From Janthinobacterium sp. LM6 (GTDB lineage: Bacteria > Pseudomonadota > Gammaproteobacteria > Burkholderiales > Burkholderiaceae_D): DNA of 64,000 bases. The position numbers and the translations under genes are program-made. Below the pieces are notes generated by a model that was not told where the DNA came from, did no database searches, and worked only from the letters and a program-made list of their open reading frames with translations. Below are positions 1 to 8,099 of the stretch, piece after piece. The stretch spans positions 1,860,001 to 1,924,000 of the forward strand of contig NZ_CP019510.1 in assembly GCF_002002885.1 (NCBI RefSeq). Reading direction: 5' to 3'. The first letter of the stretch is position 1. Each line of letters starts with the position of its first letter.

Positions 1-394
1 TGTCAGCGGCAGCGTGCCCGGTACCTTGACCTTCGGCAATAGCGGCGCCTACAACGACTGGTTCCACAACGTGACCCTGGGCGGCAAGTTCGGTTTCAAC
101 GTCGTCTTCGGCGGTGATTTCCTGAACACGGCCGGCAACGCGGGCACGACGTTTGGCGTGGGCTTGCTCGACTACACGGGTATGGCTTACCTGGGCAATG
201 CGAATGGCAACCTCGTGCAATTCGAACTGACCCCGCTGAACGGCGGATTGCCCGCCAGCATAGCCGGCAGCACCTACGCCAGCATCGCGACGATCTCGGC
301 CGTGCCGGAAGCGTCGGAATGGATGATGCTGACGGGCGGCCTGGCGCTGATCGGTTTTGCCCTGCGCCGCCGCCAGTTCGTCACGCCAGCATAA
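1..394 (+). CDS. PEP-CTERM sorting-domain protein, C-terminal part
   Basis: The reading frame is open from the left edge, so the true start and signal peptide lie outside the window. The visible part is Gly/Asn-rich and beta-like. It ends in a tripartite sorting tail: VPEASEW, a hydrophobic stretch (MMLTGGLALIGFAL) and an RRR cluster. In this family an exosortase cuts near the motif and the protein is exported to the surface. The usual Pro-Glu-Pro is Pro-Glu-Ala here, which is a common variant. No exosortase gene lies in the window. Function of the passenger domain is unknown. Confidence 0.8.
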   Translation, partial: VSGSVPGTLTFGNSGAYNDWFHNVTLGGKFGFNVVFGGDFLNTAGNAGTTFGVGLLDYTGMAYLGNANGNLVQFELTPLNGGLPASIAGSTYASIATISAVPEASEWMMLTGGLALIGFALRRRQFVTPA

Positions 395-413
395 ATAGTC
401 GTTGTCCGGCCTG

Positions 414-448
414 AACACAGCGCGCCCTCGGTGCGCTGTGTTTTTTTT
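414..448 (+). terminator. Rho-independent terminator of the PEP-CTERM gene
   Basis: A perfect 9-bp stem (ACACAGCGC at 415-423 with GCGCTGTGT at 433-441) closes a 9-nt loop. Eight Ts run from 441 to 448. It starts 20 bases after the stop codon. Confidence 0.9.
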
Positions 449-475
449 GGGCTATTTATTCGGAATGGCTATAAA
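447..475 (+). promoter_or_regulatory. Possible promoter of the response-regulator pair
   Basis: TTGGGC (447-452) and TATAAA (470-475) are 17 bp apart. The -35 match is poor and overlaps the T tract of the preceding terminator, so this is a weak call. About 115 nt of leader would precede the start at 590. Confidence 0.25.
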
Positions 476-589
476 TCAGGAAACTAAATTGTATTAGTCA
501 CCGTTTTACGCTTGATGCATAGTCAAAAACTTGTCGTGCCGTCTAGTTTCTCAGGGAGGGCCGCCCACTTTTTTCGGGAGGATGCATCG

Positions 590-1300
590 ATGCGCCGTCA
601 TATTCTGCTGCTGGATCCTGCGCCAGCTTCGCAAGCCTTGCTGGTGCATAACCTGCAAGGCGCCGGCTACCGGGTCAGCTGCGCCGTGGATGCGCGCGGC
701 GCGCTGGCCTTGCTGGCCGCCGATCCGCCCGACGTGCTGCTGCTGGAATGGGAGCTGCCGGATGCGTCCGGCATCGCGCTGCTGCGCCAGGTGCGCCAGG
801 ATGGCGTGCTGTGCGACTTGCCCATCATCATGGTCAGCGCGCGTGACAGCGAACAGGACAAGGTGCTGGCCCTGGAAAGCGGCGCCGACGATTATCTGTG
901 CAAGCCCGTCGGTCCCCGTGAAATGCTGGCCCGCGTGCATGCGCTGCTGCGCCGGCGCGCGCCAGCGGCCTTGCGCGCAGGTTCAAGCGCGGACGGCGCC
1001 GCCTTGCGGCTCGATCCGCACACCCGGCGCGTGACGGCCGGCAGCGTACCTGTCAGCCTGGGCCGCGTGGAATTCAAGCTGCTGCATTTTTTGATGGACC
1101 ATCCGGGCAGGGTGCATAGCCGCGCGCAACTGCTGGACCAGGTGTGGGGCCATGCCGCGTATCTGGACGAACGCACGGTCGACGCCCACGTGGGACGCTT
1201 GCGGCAGGCTTTGCTGCCGGGCGGCTGCGGCCACCGCATCGAAACCGTGCGCGGCAGCGGCTACCGCTACCTGGCGTGTGACACCGCCGTGTGCGCCTGA
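590..1300 (+). CDS. Atypical OmpR/PhoB-type response regulator
   Basis: The 236-residue protein has a receiver domain (about 3-118) and a C-terminal winged helix (about 135-230, with TVDAHVGRLR and GSGYRYL), and it aligns well to PhoB. The receiver is not canonical. The residue at the phosphoacceptor position is Glu53 (LLLEWELPD) where PhoB has Asp53, and the acidic pocket is Asp9-Pro10 instead of two acids. The conserved Lys survives in CKPVGP. Aspartyl phosphorylation is therefore unlikely; Glu may mimic the active state. ATG at 590 is chosen because GGGAGGA (576-582) sits 7 nt before it; an upstream in-frame ATG at 512 lacks such a site. The stop overlaps the start of the next gene. No partner kinase is adjacent. 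Confidence 0.88.
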   Translation: MRRHILLLDPAPASQALLVHNLQGAGYRVSCAVDARGALALLAADPPDVLLLEWELPDASGIALLRQVRQDGVLCDLPIIMVSARDSEQDKVLALESGADDYLCKPVGPREMLARVHALLRRRAPAALRAGSSADGAALRLDPHTRRVTAGSVPVSLGRVEFKLLHFLMDHPGRVHSRAQLLDQVWGHAAYLDERTVDAHVGRLRQALLPGGCGHRIETVRGSGYRYLACDTAVCA

Positions 1301-1983
1301 TGTTGCTGACGGGGCGGGAACAGGAATACTTGCTGCACGCCATACTCGGCGCGCATGGCATCGCCGCGCCCGGCGATTTCTTTTTGTGGAGCCAGGGGCC
1401 GCTGCAGGCGCTGCTGCCGCATGCCGTCCTCGTCTGCGCGCAACTGGGCGCCGATGGCGGCGTGGTGCGCAGCGCGGCCTGGCATAGCACGGTGCTGGCC
1501 GAGGCCGAGGTGCGGGACTTCAGCGACCCGCGCCAGGGACAGGTGGCCCGGCTGGCGCAGGCCTGGCGCGCAGGCGGGCGGCGCGTCGCCTTCATCGACG
1601 GAGTCCTCGTGCATGGCAGCGCGGGCGCTGGCGGCGGCAGTTTCTTTGCCCTGTTCCGCGCCCCCTGCGCATCCTGGCCCGATCCGGCGCGCCAGGCGTA
1701 CGTGCTGGAATTGCTGCTGCCCTGCCTGCATCTGCATTGGCTGGCGCTGCCGGACGGCGCGCAGGCAGCTCACGCCGGCGCGGCGCGCGCGGCCAGTGCG
1801 CGCGAGCTGGAAGTGCTGCACTGGGTCAGCATCGGCAAGAGCAATGAAGAGGTGGGGCAAATCCTCGGCATCAGCGGGGGGACAGTGAAAAGCCACTTGC
1901 AGCGCATCTACAAATTATTGGGGGTGAGCAATCGCACGCAAGCGGTCTCGCGCGGCATCGCGCTGCGGCTGCTCAGCCATTAG
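1300..1983 (+). CDS. LuxR-type transcriptional regulator (EpsA-like)
   Basis: The 227-residue protein has an N-terminal domain without a clear receiver or autoinducer signature and a C-terminal LuxR/NarL helix-turn-helix (about 165-220: SARELEVLHWVSIGKSNEEV, then GTVKSHLQRIYKLLGVSNR). Overall layout resembles the EpsA regulators found near exopolysaccharide and exosortase genes in Betaproteobacteria. I infer that relationship from the PEP-CTERM neighbour and domain layout, not from a search. The ATG at 1300 overlaps the upstream stop as TGATG, which implies translational coupling with the response regulator. The 3' end overlaps the convergent I9-domain gene by 4 bp. Confidence 0.75.
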   Translation: MLLTGREQEYLLHAILGAHGIAAPGDFFLWSQGPLQALLPHAVLVCAQLGADGGVVRSAAWHSTVLAEAEVRDFSDPRQGQVARLAQAWRAGGRRVAFIDGVLVHGSAGAGGGSFFALFRAPCASWPDPARQAYVLELLLPCLHLHWLALPDGAQAAHAGAARAASARELEVLHWVSIGKSNEEVGQILGISGGTVKSHLQRIYKLLGVSNRTQAVSRGIALRLLSH

Positions 1984-2411
1984 CGCTGGTTCTGCGGTAT
2001 CGCGTGTTGATTGCTGCCGCGATTCGTCAAATGCTCCTCGGTGCTGAGCGACACTTGCGTCACGTCCGGGTGCGCTTTCAGGCGCGCCACCTCGTCCGGC
2101 GTCAGCATGGCGGCAAAGCCGTTCAGGGTGACCGTGTAGCGGTATTGCACCGGCGCTTCGGCCACCAGCGCCAGCACGGCCCGCTGTTTTTCTTCCAGGT
2201 AGGCCGTGTAGCGCCGTGCCGCTTCGCTATCCGTGTCGAGGCGCTGGCCGTGGACGATGGTGGGCGCGAAGCCCTTCACCCCGCCCGTGTAGGAAGCCAG
2301 CGGCGCAGCGGCCAGCTGCACGATGTAGGCCTGGCGTGTTTCCTGTGCCATGGCGTGCTGTGGCGCGAGGCAGGCCACGGTGACGGCGAGGGCGAGGTGG
2401 GCTGAAGACAT
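1980..2411 (-). CDS. Stand-alone peptidase inhibitor I9 (subtilase propeptide) protein
   Basis: The 143-residue protein has a signal peptide (ending near AMAQE) and one I9 domain (about 25-120: AYIVQLAAAPLASYTGG, YTVTLNGFAAMLTPDEV). No protease domain follows; the frame ends after about 20 polar residues. The I9 part is closely similar to the prodomain of the subtilase at 2576-5653 (YIVQLRALPIAAYTGG). In that family the domain folds the protease and then inhibits it. This could be a separately made chaperone/inhibitor or the remnant of a second subtilase. The start at 2411 is supported by AAGGAG 6 nt upstream. The residues MPQAPH... upstream of it are not part of the gene. Confidence 0.8.
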   Translation of the reverse strand: MSSAHLALAVTVACLAPQHAMAQETRQAYIVQLAAAPLASYTGGVKGFAPTIVHGQRLDTDSEAARRYTAYLEEKQRAVLALVAEAPVQYRYTVTLNGFAAMLTPDEVARLKAHPDVTQVSLSTEEHLTNRGSNQHAIPQNQR

Positions 2412-2511
2412 GATGCTCTCCTTAAGTGTGTGTGGGGCTTGGGGCATACTCTATATTAGAGCAGATGGCGTACCGGCGGCATTATTCAGGAACCTGGGCA
2501 GCGGTAAGACA

Positions 2512-2547
2512 GGGCAACGGCCGCCCATGCCATGGCGGCCGTTGCCC
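2512..2547. terminator. Strong stem-loop downstream of the subtilase gene
   Basis: A perfect 14-bp stem (2512-2525 with 2534-2547) closes the 8-nt loop CATGCCAT. It lies 29 bases past the subtilase stop and upstream of the I9 gene on the same strand. No T run follows on either strand, so it may be a 3'-end stabiliser, a processing site or a weak terminator. Confidence 0.6.
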
Positions 2548-2575
2548 GTGATACCGGAAGTGCAAGCGCTGCGGT

Positions 2576-5500
2576 TTATGGATCCATCTTCAGCAGCGTA
2601 GTGCCAATCACCTCAGCCTTGCTATCTAACCACTGCACGGCACCCAGATAGTGCTTGCTCATATCCAGGCCTGACCAGCTCGTGTCCACCGTATTCGCAC
2701 CGAGCGCATAGCTGCCGCTCGCGGTTTTCGCCTGCAGATTGCCTCCAACGTGGCGACGGTTGACGACGTTCCACGTGACAATCAAATCCGTTGAAATGCC
2801 ATTGGCGACGGTATAGCCGATCACGCATGCCTGGTAGTTGCCCGGTGCCAGACTAGTGATGTCGACGCGTGCATCGCTGCCCTTGTTGCCGTCGTATGCA
2901 TACACTACGCCACTGCTGTCGACGATTGCCAGGTCGATATCATGCATCTGTGAGCCGGCAACATGCTGCATATCGCGGTTGTAAATGGCAAAGCTGACTG
3001 CTGCCGTGTCAGCCTCGACGACAAACGGTATCAGGCTTGTGCCTTCGCCTCCGTTCTTGCAGGTGTCGCCGAGGTTCCTTATGTTAAGGAGTCCTTTGTA
3101 CCCCTGCGTCAGATTGAGTTGAGTACGATTGGCTAACTGGAGGCCGGCGGTCACCGCTTTGATGCCAGTAGTGACGCTATTCTTAATAGCTAGGAGATAG
3201 GATCCGCTCGCCGCTGTCAGTTTTAGAGACTCAGGCACCTCCAGCAACTGCGAGCGGGCGGCGATCGGGCTGCGCACTGTGTGTTGTCCATCGGACCAGG
3301 TCAGCTTGCCGAATTTCCAGGTGTTCACTGCTGCCGAGGTACGCGTGAGTGTCACCCCGAAGTCCTTGGTTTCACCCGGCTTCAGAGTCAGGCTCTTGGG
3401 TACTACGTCAACGTCATAACCGTCCATCACGGCCGTGGCATGATAGGTTGCCTGTGCCCCGCCCACATTGGTGACCCTGCGCTTTACTGTTTGCTTGAGA
3501 TATACATTGTTAACGGCAATCGATGGCAGGTTCAGGTGCTGACCAGCATCTAGCACTTTGGTGCAGCCTTGGCCGATGCCCATCTCGCAAACGTATGTCT
3601 CGTACTCGGCCTGGGAAATGTCGTACACCAGTCCTGGATCGCTGGCCGAGTTTGGCGCCACTTGTCCGGCGCCCTGGGCAAACGGCAGATGGCTGCGCGC
3701 ATTGCCAGACAGGCGAGTGGCGTCTGCCCGCGTATCCGTGGCGGTGGTCATCAACGCCGACTTGATGGCGGCCGGCGTCCATTTCGGGTATTGCTGGCGC
3801 AGCAAGGCAGCCAGGCCCGCTACATGTGGTGCTGCCATCGACGTGCCGCTATCGACTTTCCAGCGCTGCTGCGGCTGCAGTGTGCCGGCGATGAAGGCGT
3901 TAAGGTCAGTAATCGTTGTGACACTGGGAATAGAGGCGGCATAGATATCCACGCCCGGTGCGCCAATATCGGGTTTGAGTACATTGGTGTCATGCTTATT
4001 TGGTCCGCGTGCCGAAAAGTCGGCGACGCTGGGCGCAGGGTCGGGATTGGCGGGAAAGAGGGGGGCCATGGCGGCGCTGGAATTGGTCCGGGTAATGGTT
4101 CCATAGGCCACTAACTTGCCCCAATCGCTGTTATCTATGTATATGGTCGGCACATCATGCGCTACCACCTTCGCCCCCGTGTTGGCAACGCGCTCCAGCA
4201 GGACCATGCCCACTCCACCTGCCGCTTTGACTGCCAGGCTCTTGTTCTGGTGAGGGGTCAGGTCATCGACGCAGACGACGATCTTGTCCTTTACCTTGGC
4301 TGGATCAAGCCGTGGCTGCATGTTTCTGGCATCTATGGAGCCGACGCAGGCTATTAATTGGTGAATGTCGGCACCAGGCAGGCCCGCGTCTTCGGCGAAT
4401 ATCAGTTGTGACTGAAGTACGGTGGGGGCGGCCGACTGACCTTGAAGTAATGTGCCATCGCCCAGGCGCAGCGTGGCCTTGCTGTTGCTAGGGGCCGCGT
4501 GCCCATGCGTGGTGGCTGCCACCGTGGTCACCCATGGACTGACGTGCTGAAGTGTATTGGATGGACCGTCATTGCCCGCCGCTGCCGCCACGAAGATGCC
4601 GGCATTGGAGGCATTCCGGAAAGCCTCCGCTACCATATCATCTACCGCAAGGCCGCCGGTGATGGATAAATTGAGCACATCGACGCCATCGCTCACGGCC
4701 TTCTCCACGGCCTCAAGCTGATCCCCAGTTCGGCAGCCCAATTCGGCATTGCCGGATGCGACCGTATTAGACCAGCATACCTTGTAGACCGCCAGCCTGG
4801 CGCGTGGTGCCATGCCGGAAATGCCTGCATAGCTGTTGCCTGCGGCGGTTGCCGAAACATGCGTGCCATGGCCTCCCAAGCCGAGTGCGTCGCGCGGCGA
4901 ACGGAAATCGCTGAAATGGAGGATACCGTTCGCACTCTGAAAAGCAGCGTCGATGTAGCGTGCGCCAATGAGTTTATTGTTGCAATCTGCGGCGGTAAAA
5001 CTATTGCCGGTCTGGCAAATGCCTTTCCACTTGGCCGGCGGCGCAGTATAGGCCAGGCTGGCGGCCGGGTCAAAGGTGGGCGTGCCATTGGCATCGACGC
5101 GGTCGGCATAGGCGGGATTTTCCGGCCAGACACCCGAGTCGATGACGCCGATGATGACGTCTTCGCCGGCGCGTCCCATGCCGCCCACCGTGCGCCACAG
5201 CCCGCTATTGTCGTTCAGGCCCAGATAGGCGGGCGTGTTGAAGGTCTGGATGGCTTGCGGCTGATCGGGCGTGACGTTCGATACTTCGCCGCTGGCCTTC
5301 AACTGGCGTACTTCGGCGGCTGTCAGCATGGTGCTAAAGCCGCTGAGCGTGGTCTTGTACTCATAATTCACAGGTGCATCGGCGACGAGCGCCTGCACGG
5401 CACGAAGTTTCTCTTCCAGGTAGGCGGCGTATTGCTGGGCATTGCTGCTGTCGAGATCGAGCCGTTCACCGGCGGCGGGCTTGGTGGCGGGCAGGCCAGC

Positions 5501-5653
5501 GATGCCGCCCGTGTAGGCGGCGATGGGCAGGGCGCGTAGTTGCACGATATAGGGCAGGCGCACGTCATCGTTGTTGATTGATTCGGCGTAGGCGGAGACG
5601 CCGACGCTGGCGAACAGCAAGGCAATGGCAAGGCAGGCGGGACGTAATTGCAT
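2576..5653 (-). CDS. Secreted subtilisin-like serine protease (S8) with I9 and PA domains
   Basis: A 1025-residue preproprotein. Signal peptide: residues 1-23 (ending SAYA). I9 propeptide: about 34-132. S8 catalytic domain: about 165-660, with Asp172 (GVIDSGVWPE), His262 (GGHGTHVS), oxyanion Asn361 (AAGNDGPS) and Ser605 (DSGTSMAAPHVAG). A protease-associated insertion lies at about 390-530. After the catalytic domain comes an Fn3-like domain as in plant-type (cucumisin-like) subtilases, then about 270 residues with a possible pre-peptidase C-like fold. All catalytic residues are present. GAGGAT precedes the ATG. The gene is divergent from the type II secretion operon, so it may be exported by it; that is inference. 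Its 3' half is less GC-rich than its neighbours, which may indicate acquisition. Confidence 0.93.
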   Translation of the reverse strand: MQLRPACLAIALLFASVGVSAYAESINNDDVRLPYIVQLRALPIAAYTGGIAGLPATKPAAGERLDLDSSNAQQYAAYLEEKLRAVQALVADAPVNYEYKTTLSGFSTMLTAAEVRQLKASGEVSNVTPDQPQAIQTFNTPAYLGLNDNSGLWRTVGGMGRAGEDVIIGVIDSGVWPENPAYADRVDANGTPTFDPAASLAYTAPPAKWKGICQTGNSFTAADCNNKLIGARYIDAAFQSANGILHFSDFRSPRDALGLGGHGTHVSATAAGNSYAGISGMAPRARLAVYKVCWSNTVASGNAELGCRTGDQLEAVEKAVSDGVDVLNLSITGGLAVDDMVAEAFRNASNAGIFVAAAAGNDGPSNTLQHVSPWVTTVAATTHGHAAPSNSKATLRLGDGTLLQGQSAAPTVLQSQLIFAEDAGLPGADIHQLIACVGSIDARNMQPRLDPAKVKDKIVVCVDDLTPHQNKSLAVKAAGGVGMVLLERVANTGAKVVAHDVPTIYIDNSDWGKLVAYGTITRTNSSAAMAPLFPANPDPAPSVADFSARGPNKHDTNVLKPDIGAPGVDIYAASIPSVTTITDLNAFIAGTLQPQQRWKVDSGTSMAAPHVAGLAALLRQQYPKWTPAAIKSALMTTATDTRADATRLSGNARSHLPFAQGAGQVAPNSASDPGLVYDISQAEYETYVCEMGIGQGCTKVLDAGQHLNLPSIAVNNVYLKQTVKRRVTNVGGAQATYHATAVMDGYDVDVVPKSLTLKPGETKDFGVTLTRTSAAVNTWKFGKLTWSDGQHTVRSPIAARSQLLEVPESLKLTAASGSYLLAIKNSVTTGIKAVTAGLQLANRTQLNLTQGYKGLLNIRNLGDTCKNGGEGTSLIPFVVEADTAAVSFAIYNRDMQHVAGSQMHDIDLAIVDSSGVVYAYDGNKGSDARVDITSLAPGNYQACVIGYTVANGISTDLIVTWNVVNRRHVGGNLQAKTASGSYALGANTVDTSWSGLDMSKHYLGAVQWLDSKAEVIGTTLLKMDP

Positions 5654-6413
5654 GGGAAATCCTCAGTGAGATGGACGGATACGGACAGGTTCAGGCGCTA
5701 CTGCGCGTGGCGGTGCGGCTACGGTGTTCGCTGGAGGATCGCCGGATGCGGCGTGGCGGCTGGCAATGTGTTTCATGGTCTTCCCTATGGTGATAGTTTG
5801 ACGTTTCGGCGCGAAGGATCGCTCGGGCCGACATGACATCCAGTATCTTCTGGACTTGAAAAACTATATCCATAGTGACAATTAAATCGTCGCGTGTAAT
5901 GCTTTATTTCTTATTCAATAACGATAAATTACTGGATGAGCTTAGTACTTTCATTCTTGTTTGTAACTAATAGTTAATAATATATATTTTCATTTCGTTG
6001 TTGTGATGAGACATTGATTTATTTAAATCATCTAAAAACAGTTGAATTATTTTTTTAAAAACTTGAATATATTCAACATGTTACATTTGTTTGATGATTT
6101 GCTTTTTTGATGAAGGCAGGGCATACTTAATCTGCTGTGCTTGCTCTATTCTTGTTTTTGCTCATTCGAGTTCTGAAAAGTTGAATGAAATAAATACTTG
6201 TGGTTGGTTTGGCGCGCCACATGCTTGCCTTGGTTGTGATGTGCGTGAAGTTTTCCCGGAATTTTGTTGTTTTCAGTACAAAGAAAAGATTGTATTTACC
6301 ACAAGCGGCATGGTAGCCTCACAGGCATCAGGCAGGCGCGCGCCGCCTGTGCGCGGCCATCAGCGGCGCACATGGCGGCAATGTATTGAAGGTAGGCAAT
6401 AAGGAGTTACCGG
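5654..6413. other. AT-rich spacer between subtilase and secretion operon
   Basis: This 760-bp spacer has no convincing gene. From about 5870 to 6300 the base composition is far more AT-rich than the surroundings. It must hold the divergent promoters of the subtilase and of gspG. A short hairpin (TGATTT 6015-6020 with AAATCA 6025-6030) is present. The 103-codon frame at 6091-6402 looks like chance: no ribosome site and no recognisable domain. Confidence 0.7.
5839..5876. promoter_or_regulatory. Two adjacent dyads upstream of the subtilase
   Basis: TCCAG-N6-CTGGA (5839-5854) and ACTAT-ATCC-ATAGT (5863-5876) lie side by side about 190-220 bp upstream of the subtilase start. They could be operators. 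No regulator can be assigned from sequence. Confidence 0.35.
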
Positions 6414-6857
6414 ATGCATGCAGCACACAGGCAGAACCTTGCGGCAACGCGCCATGCGCGCGGCTTTACCTTGCTCGAACTGTTGGTCGTCATCGTCATC
6501 ATCGGCTTGCTGGCGGCGTATGTCGGCCCCAAATATTTCGCCCAATTGGGCAAATCCGAAGTGACGGTGGCCAAGGCGCAGATCGAGGCGTTTGAAAAAT
6601 CGCTCGACACCTATCGCCTCGACGTGGGGCGCTACCCGACCACGGAAGAGGGCCTGGCCGCGCTGCTGGTCGCGCCGCCCGCCGCCGGCACGCGCTGGAA
6701 TGGTCCCTACCTGAAAAAGGCCGTGCCGCTCGACCCGTGGGGCCATGCCTATCAATACCGCGCGCCCGGCAGCAAGGGCGAGTACGACATCGTCTCGATG
6801 GGCAAGGATGGCCAGCCGGGCGGCAGCGGCGAGAACGCCGACATCAGCTCGCAATAA
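6414..6857 (+). CDS. gspG: Major type II secretion pseudopilin GspG
   Basis: The 147-residue prepilin has a short leader and a prepilin peptidase site after Gly17 (ARG|FTLLELLVVIVIIGLLAAY). Phe+1 and Glu+5 are intact. The C-terminal part has the GspG signatures GRYPTTEEGLAALL, LKKAVPLDPWGHAYQYR and GEYDIVSMGKDGQPGG, matching the calcium-binding loop of the family. This is the main subunit of the pseudopilus in the periplasm. AAGGAG (6401-6406) sits 7 nt before the ATG. It is the first gene of the run; the next gene follows after 36 bp. No prepilin peptidase lies in the window. Confidence 0.95.
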   Translation: MHAAHRQNLAATRHARGFTLLELLVVIVIIGLLAAYVGPKYFAQLGKSEVTVAKAQIEAFEKSLDTYRLDVGRYPTTEEGLAALLVAPPAAGTRWNGPYLKKAVPLDPWGHAYQYRAPGSKGEYDIVSMGKDGQPGGSGENADISSQ

Positions 6858-6893
6858 CGCCAGCGCCATTCTTTTTCCTACGGACAAGCCATC

Positions 6894-8099
6894 ATGCAGT
6901 TCGAAGTACGCGCGCTTTCCACGGACCAGGCCGTAGCAACCTTGCATACGTGCGTGATCGATGGCCGCGACGAAGCCGACGCGCGCCGCCAGGCCGAGGC
7001 GCGCGGCCTATTCGTCAGCGCCATCCGCCCGCTGCGCGCCACGCCGTTCAGCGCGGCCGGGCGCCAGCGCGCGCGGGCCTTGCCCCTGCTGCTGTTCAGC
7101 CAGGAGTTGCTGGCGCTGTTGAACGCAGGCCTGGGCATCGTCGAGGGACTGGAAGCCTTGCTGGAAAAGGAAGCGTCGCCGGCCACGCGCAGCGTGCTCA
7201 CGCGCCTGCTGGAAGGCTTGCGCGAAGGCAAGCGCTTTTCCGCCGCCCTGGCGGAGCAAGCGGAACTGTTTCCCCCCTTGTATATCGGCATCGTCAAGGC
7301 GGCCGAAGGTACGAGCGACTTGCCGCGCGCCTTGTCGCGCTACATCGATTACCAGCAGCGCATCGATACGGTGCGCGGCAAGATCGTCAGCGCCGCCATC
7401 TATCCCGCCATTTTGCTGGCCGTGGGCGGCGGCGTCAGCGCCTTCCTGATCAGCTATGTCGTGCCCCGTTTCGCCGAGGTGTACCAGGGCGCCGGGCGCA
7501 ACCTGCCGTGGATGTCGCAAGTCATGCTCAGCTGGGGCCAGTTCGTCACGCAGCATGGCGTACTGTTGCTGCTGGGGCTGGCGCTCGCCGGCAGCGTATT
7601 ATTTACCGCCGTGCGGCGCGTGCTGCGCCATGGCGGCGTGGCGCGCCTGCTGGCGAAGTTGCCCGGCATCGGCGAGCGCGTGCGCATCTATGAACTGTCG
7701 CGCCTGTACCTGACCCTGGGCATGCTGGCCGAAGGCGGCATCACCATCGTGCAGGCGATCGCCACCGTGCAGGCGATGGTGTCGCCGGGCATGCAGGCAT
7801 CGTTGCAGCAGGCGCGCGGCGCCATCGAAGCGGGCCAGCCCCTGTCGTCCGCGTTTGAGCAATATCAACTGACGACGCCCATCTCCCTGCGCATGCTGCG
7901 CGTGGGCGAGCGCACGGGCGACATGGGCCCCATGCTGACGCAGTCGGCGGCCTTTTATGACGGCGAAATCAGCCGCTGGATCGACCGTTTCACGCGCACC
8001 TTCGAGCCGCTGCTGATGGCCGCCATCGGCCTCGTCGTAGGCGCCATCGTGATCCTGCTGTACATGCCCATCTTTGACCTTGCCGGCGATATTTCATGA
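6894..8099 (+). CDS. gspF: Type II secretion inner-membrane platform protein GspF
   Basis: This 401-residue polytopic protein has two T2SSF domains: about 70-190 (with LLALLNAGLGIVEGLEALL) and about 270-395 (with LGMLAEGGITIVQAI and MLRVGERTGDMGPML). Membrane segments lie near residues 170-190, 220-240 and 370-395. A short N-terminal part (FEVRALSTDQAVATL) is typical of the family. GspF couples the ATPase GspE to pseudopilus assembly. It overlaps gspE by 4 bp. Confidence 0.95.
   Translation: MQFEVRALSTDQAVATLHTCVIDGRDEADARRQAEARGLFVSAIRPLRATPFSAAGRQRARALPLLLFSQELLALLNAGLGIVEGLEALLEKEASPATRSVLTRLLEGLREGKRFSAALAEQAELFPPLYIGIVKAAEGTSDLPRALSRYIDYQQRIDTVRGKIVSAAIYPAILLAVGGGVSAFLISYVVPRFAEVYQGAGRNLPWMSQVMLSWGQFVTQHGVLLLLGLALAGSVLFTAVRRVLRHGGVARLLAKLPGIGERVRIYELSRLYLTLGMLAEGGITIVQAIATVQAMVSPGMQASLQQARGAIEAGQPLSSAFEQYQLTTPISLRMLRVGERTGDMGPMLTQSAAFYDGEISRWIDRFTRTFEPLLMAAIGLVVGAIVILLYMPIFDLAGDIS

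Noticed and set aside
6091-6402. A 103-codon frame in the AT-rich spacer
   Set aside because: No ribosome site, no domain, Cys-rich and irregular composition; more likely chance.
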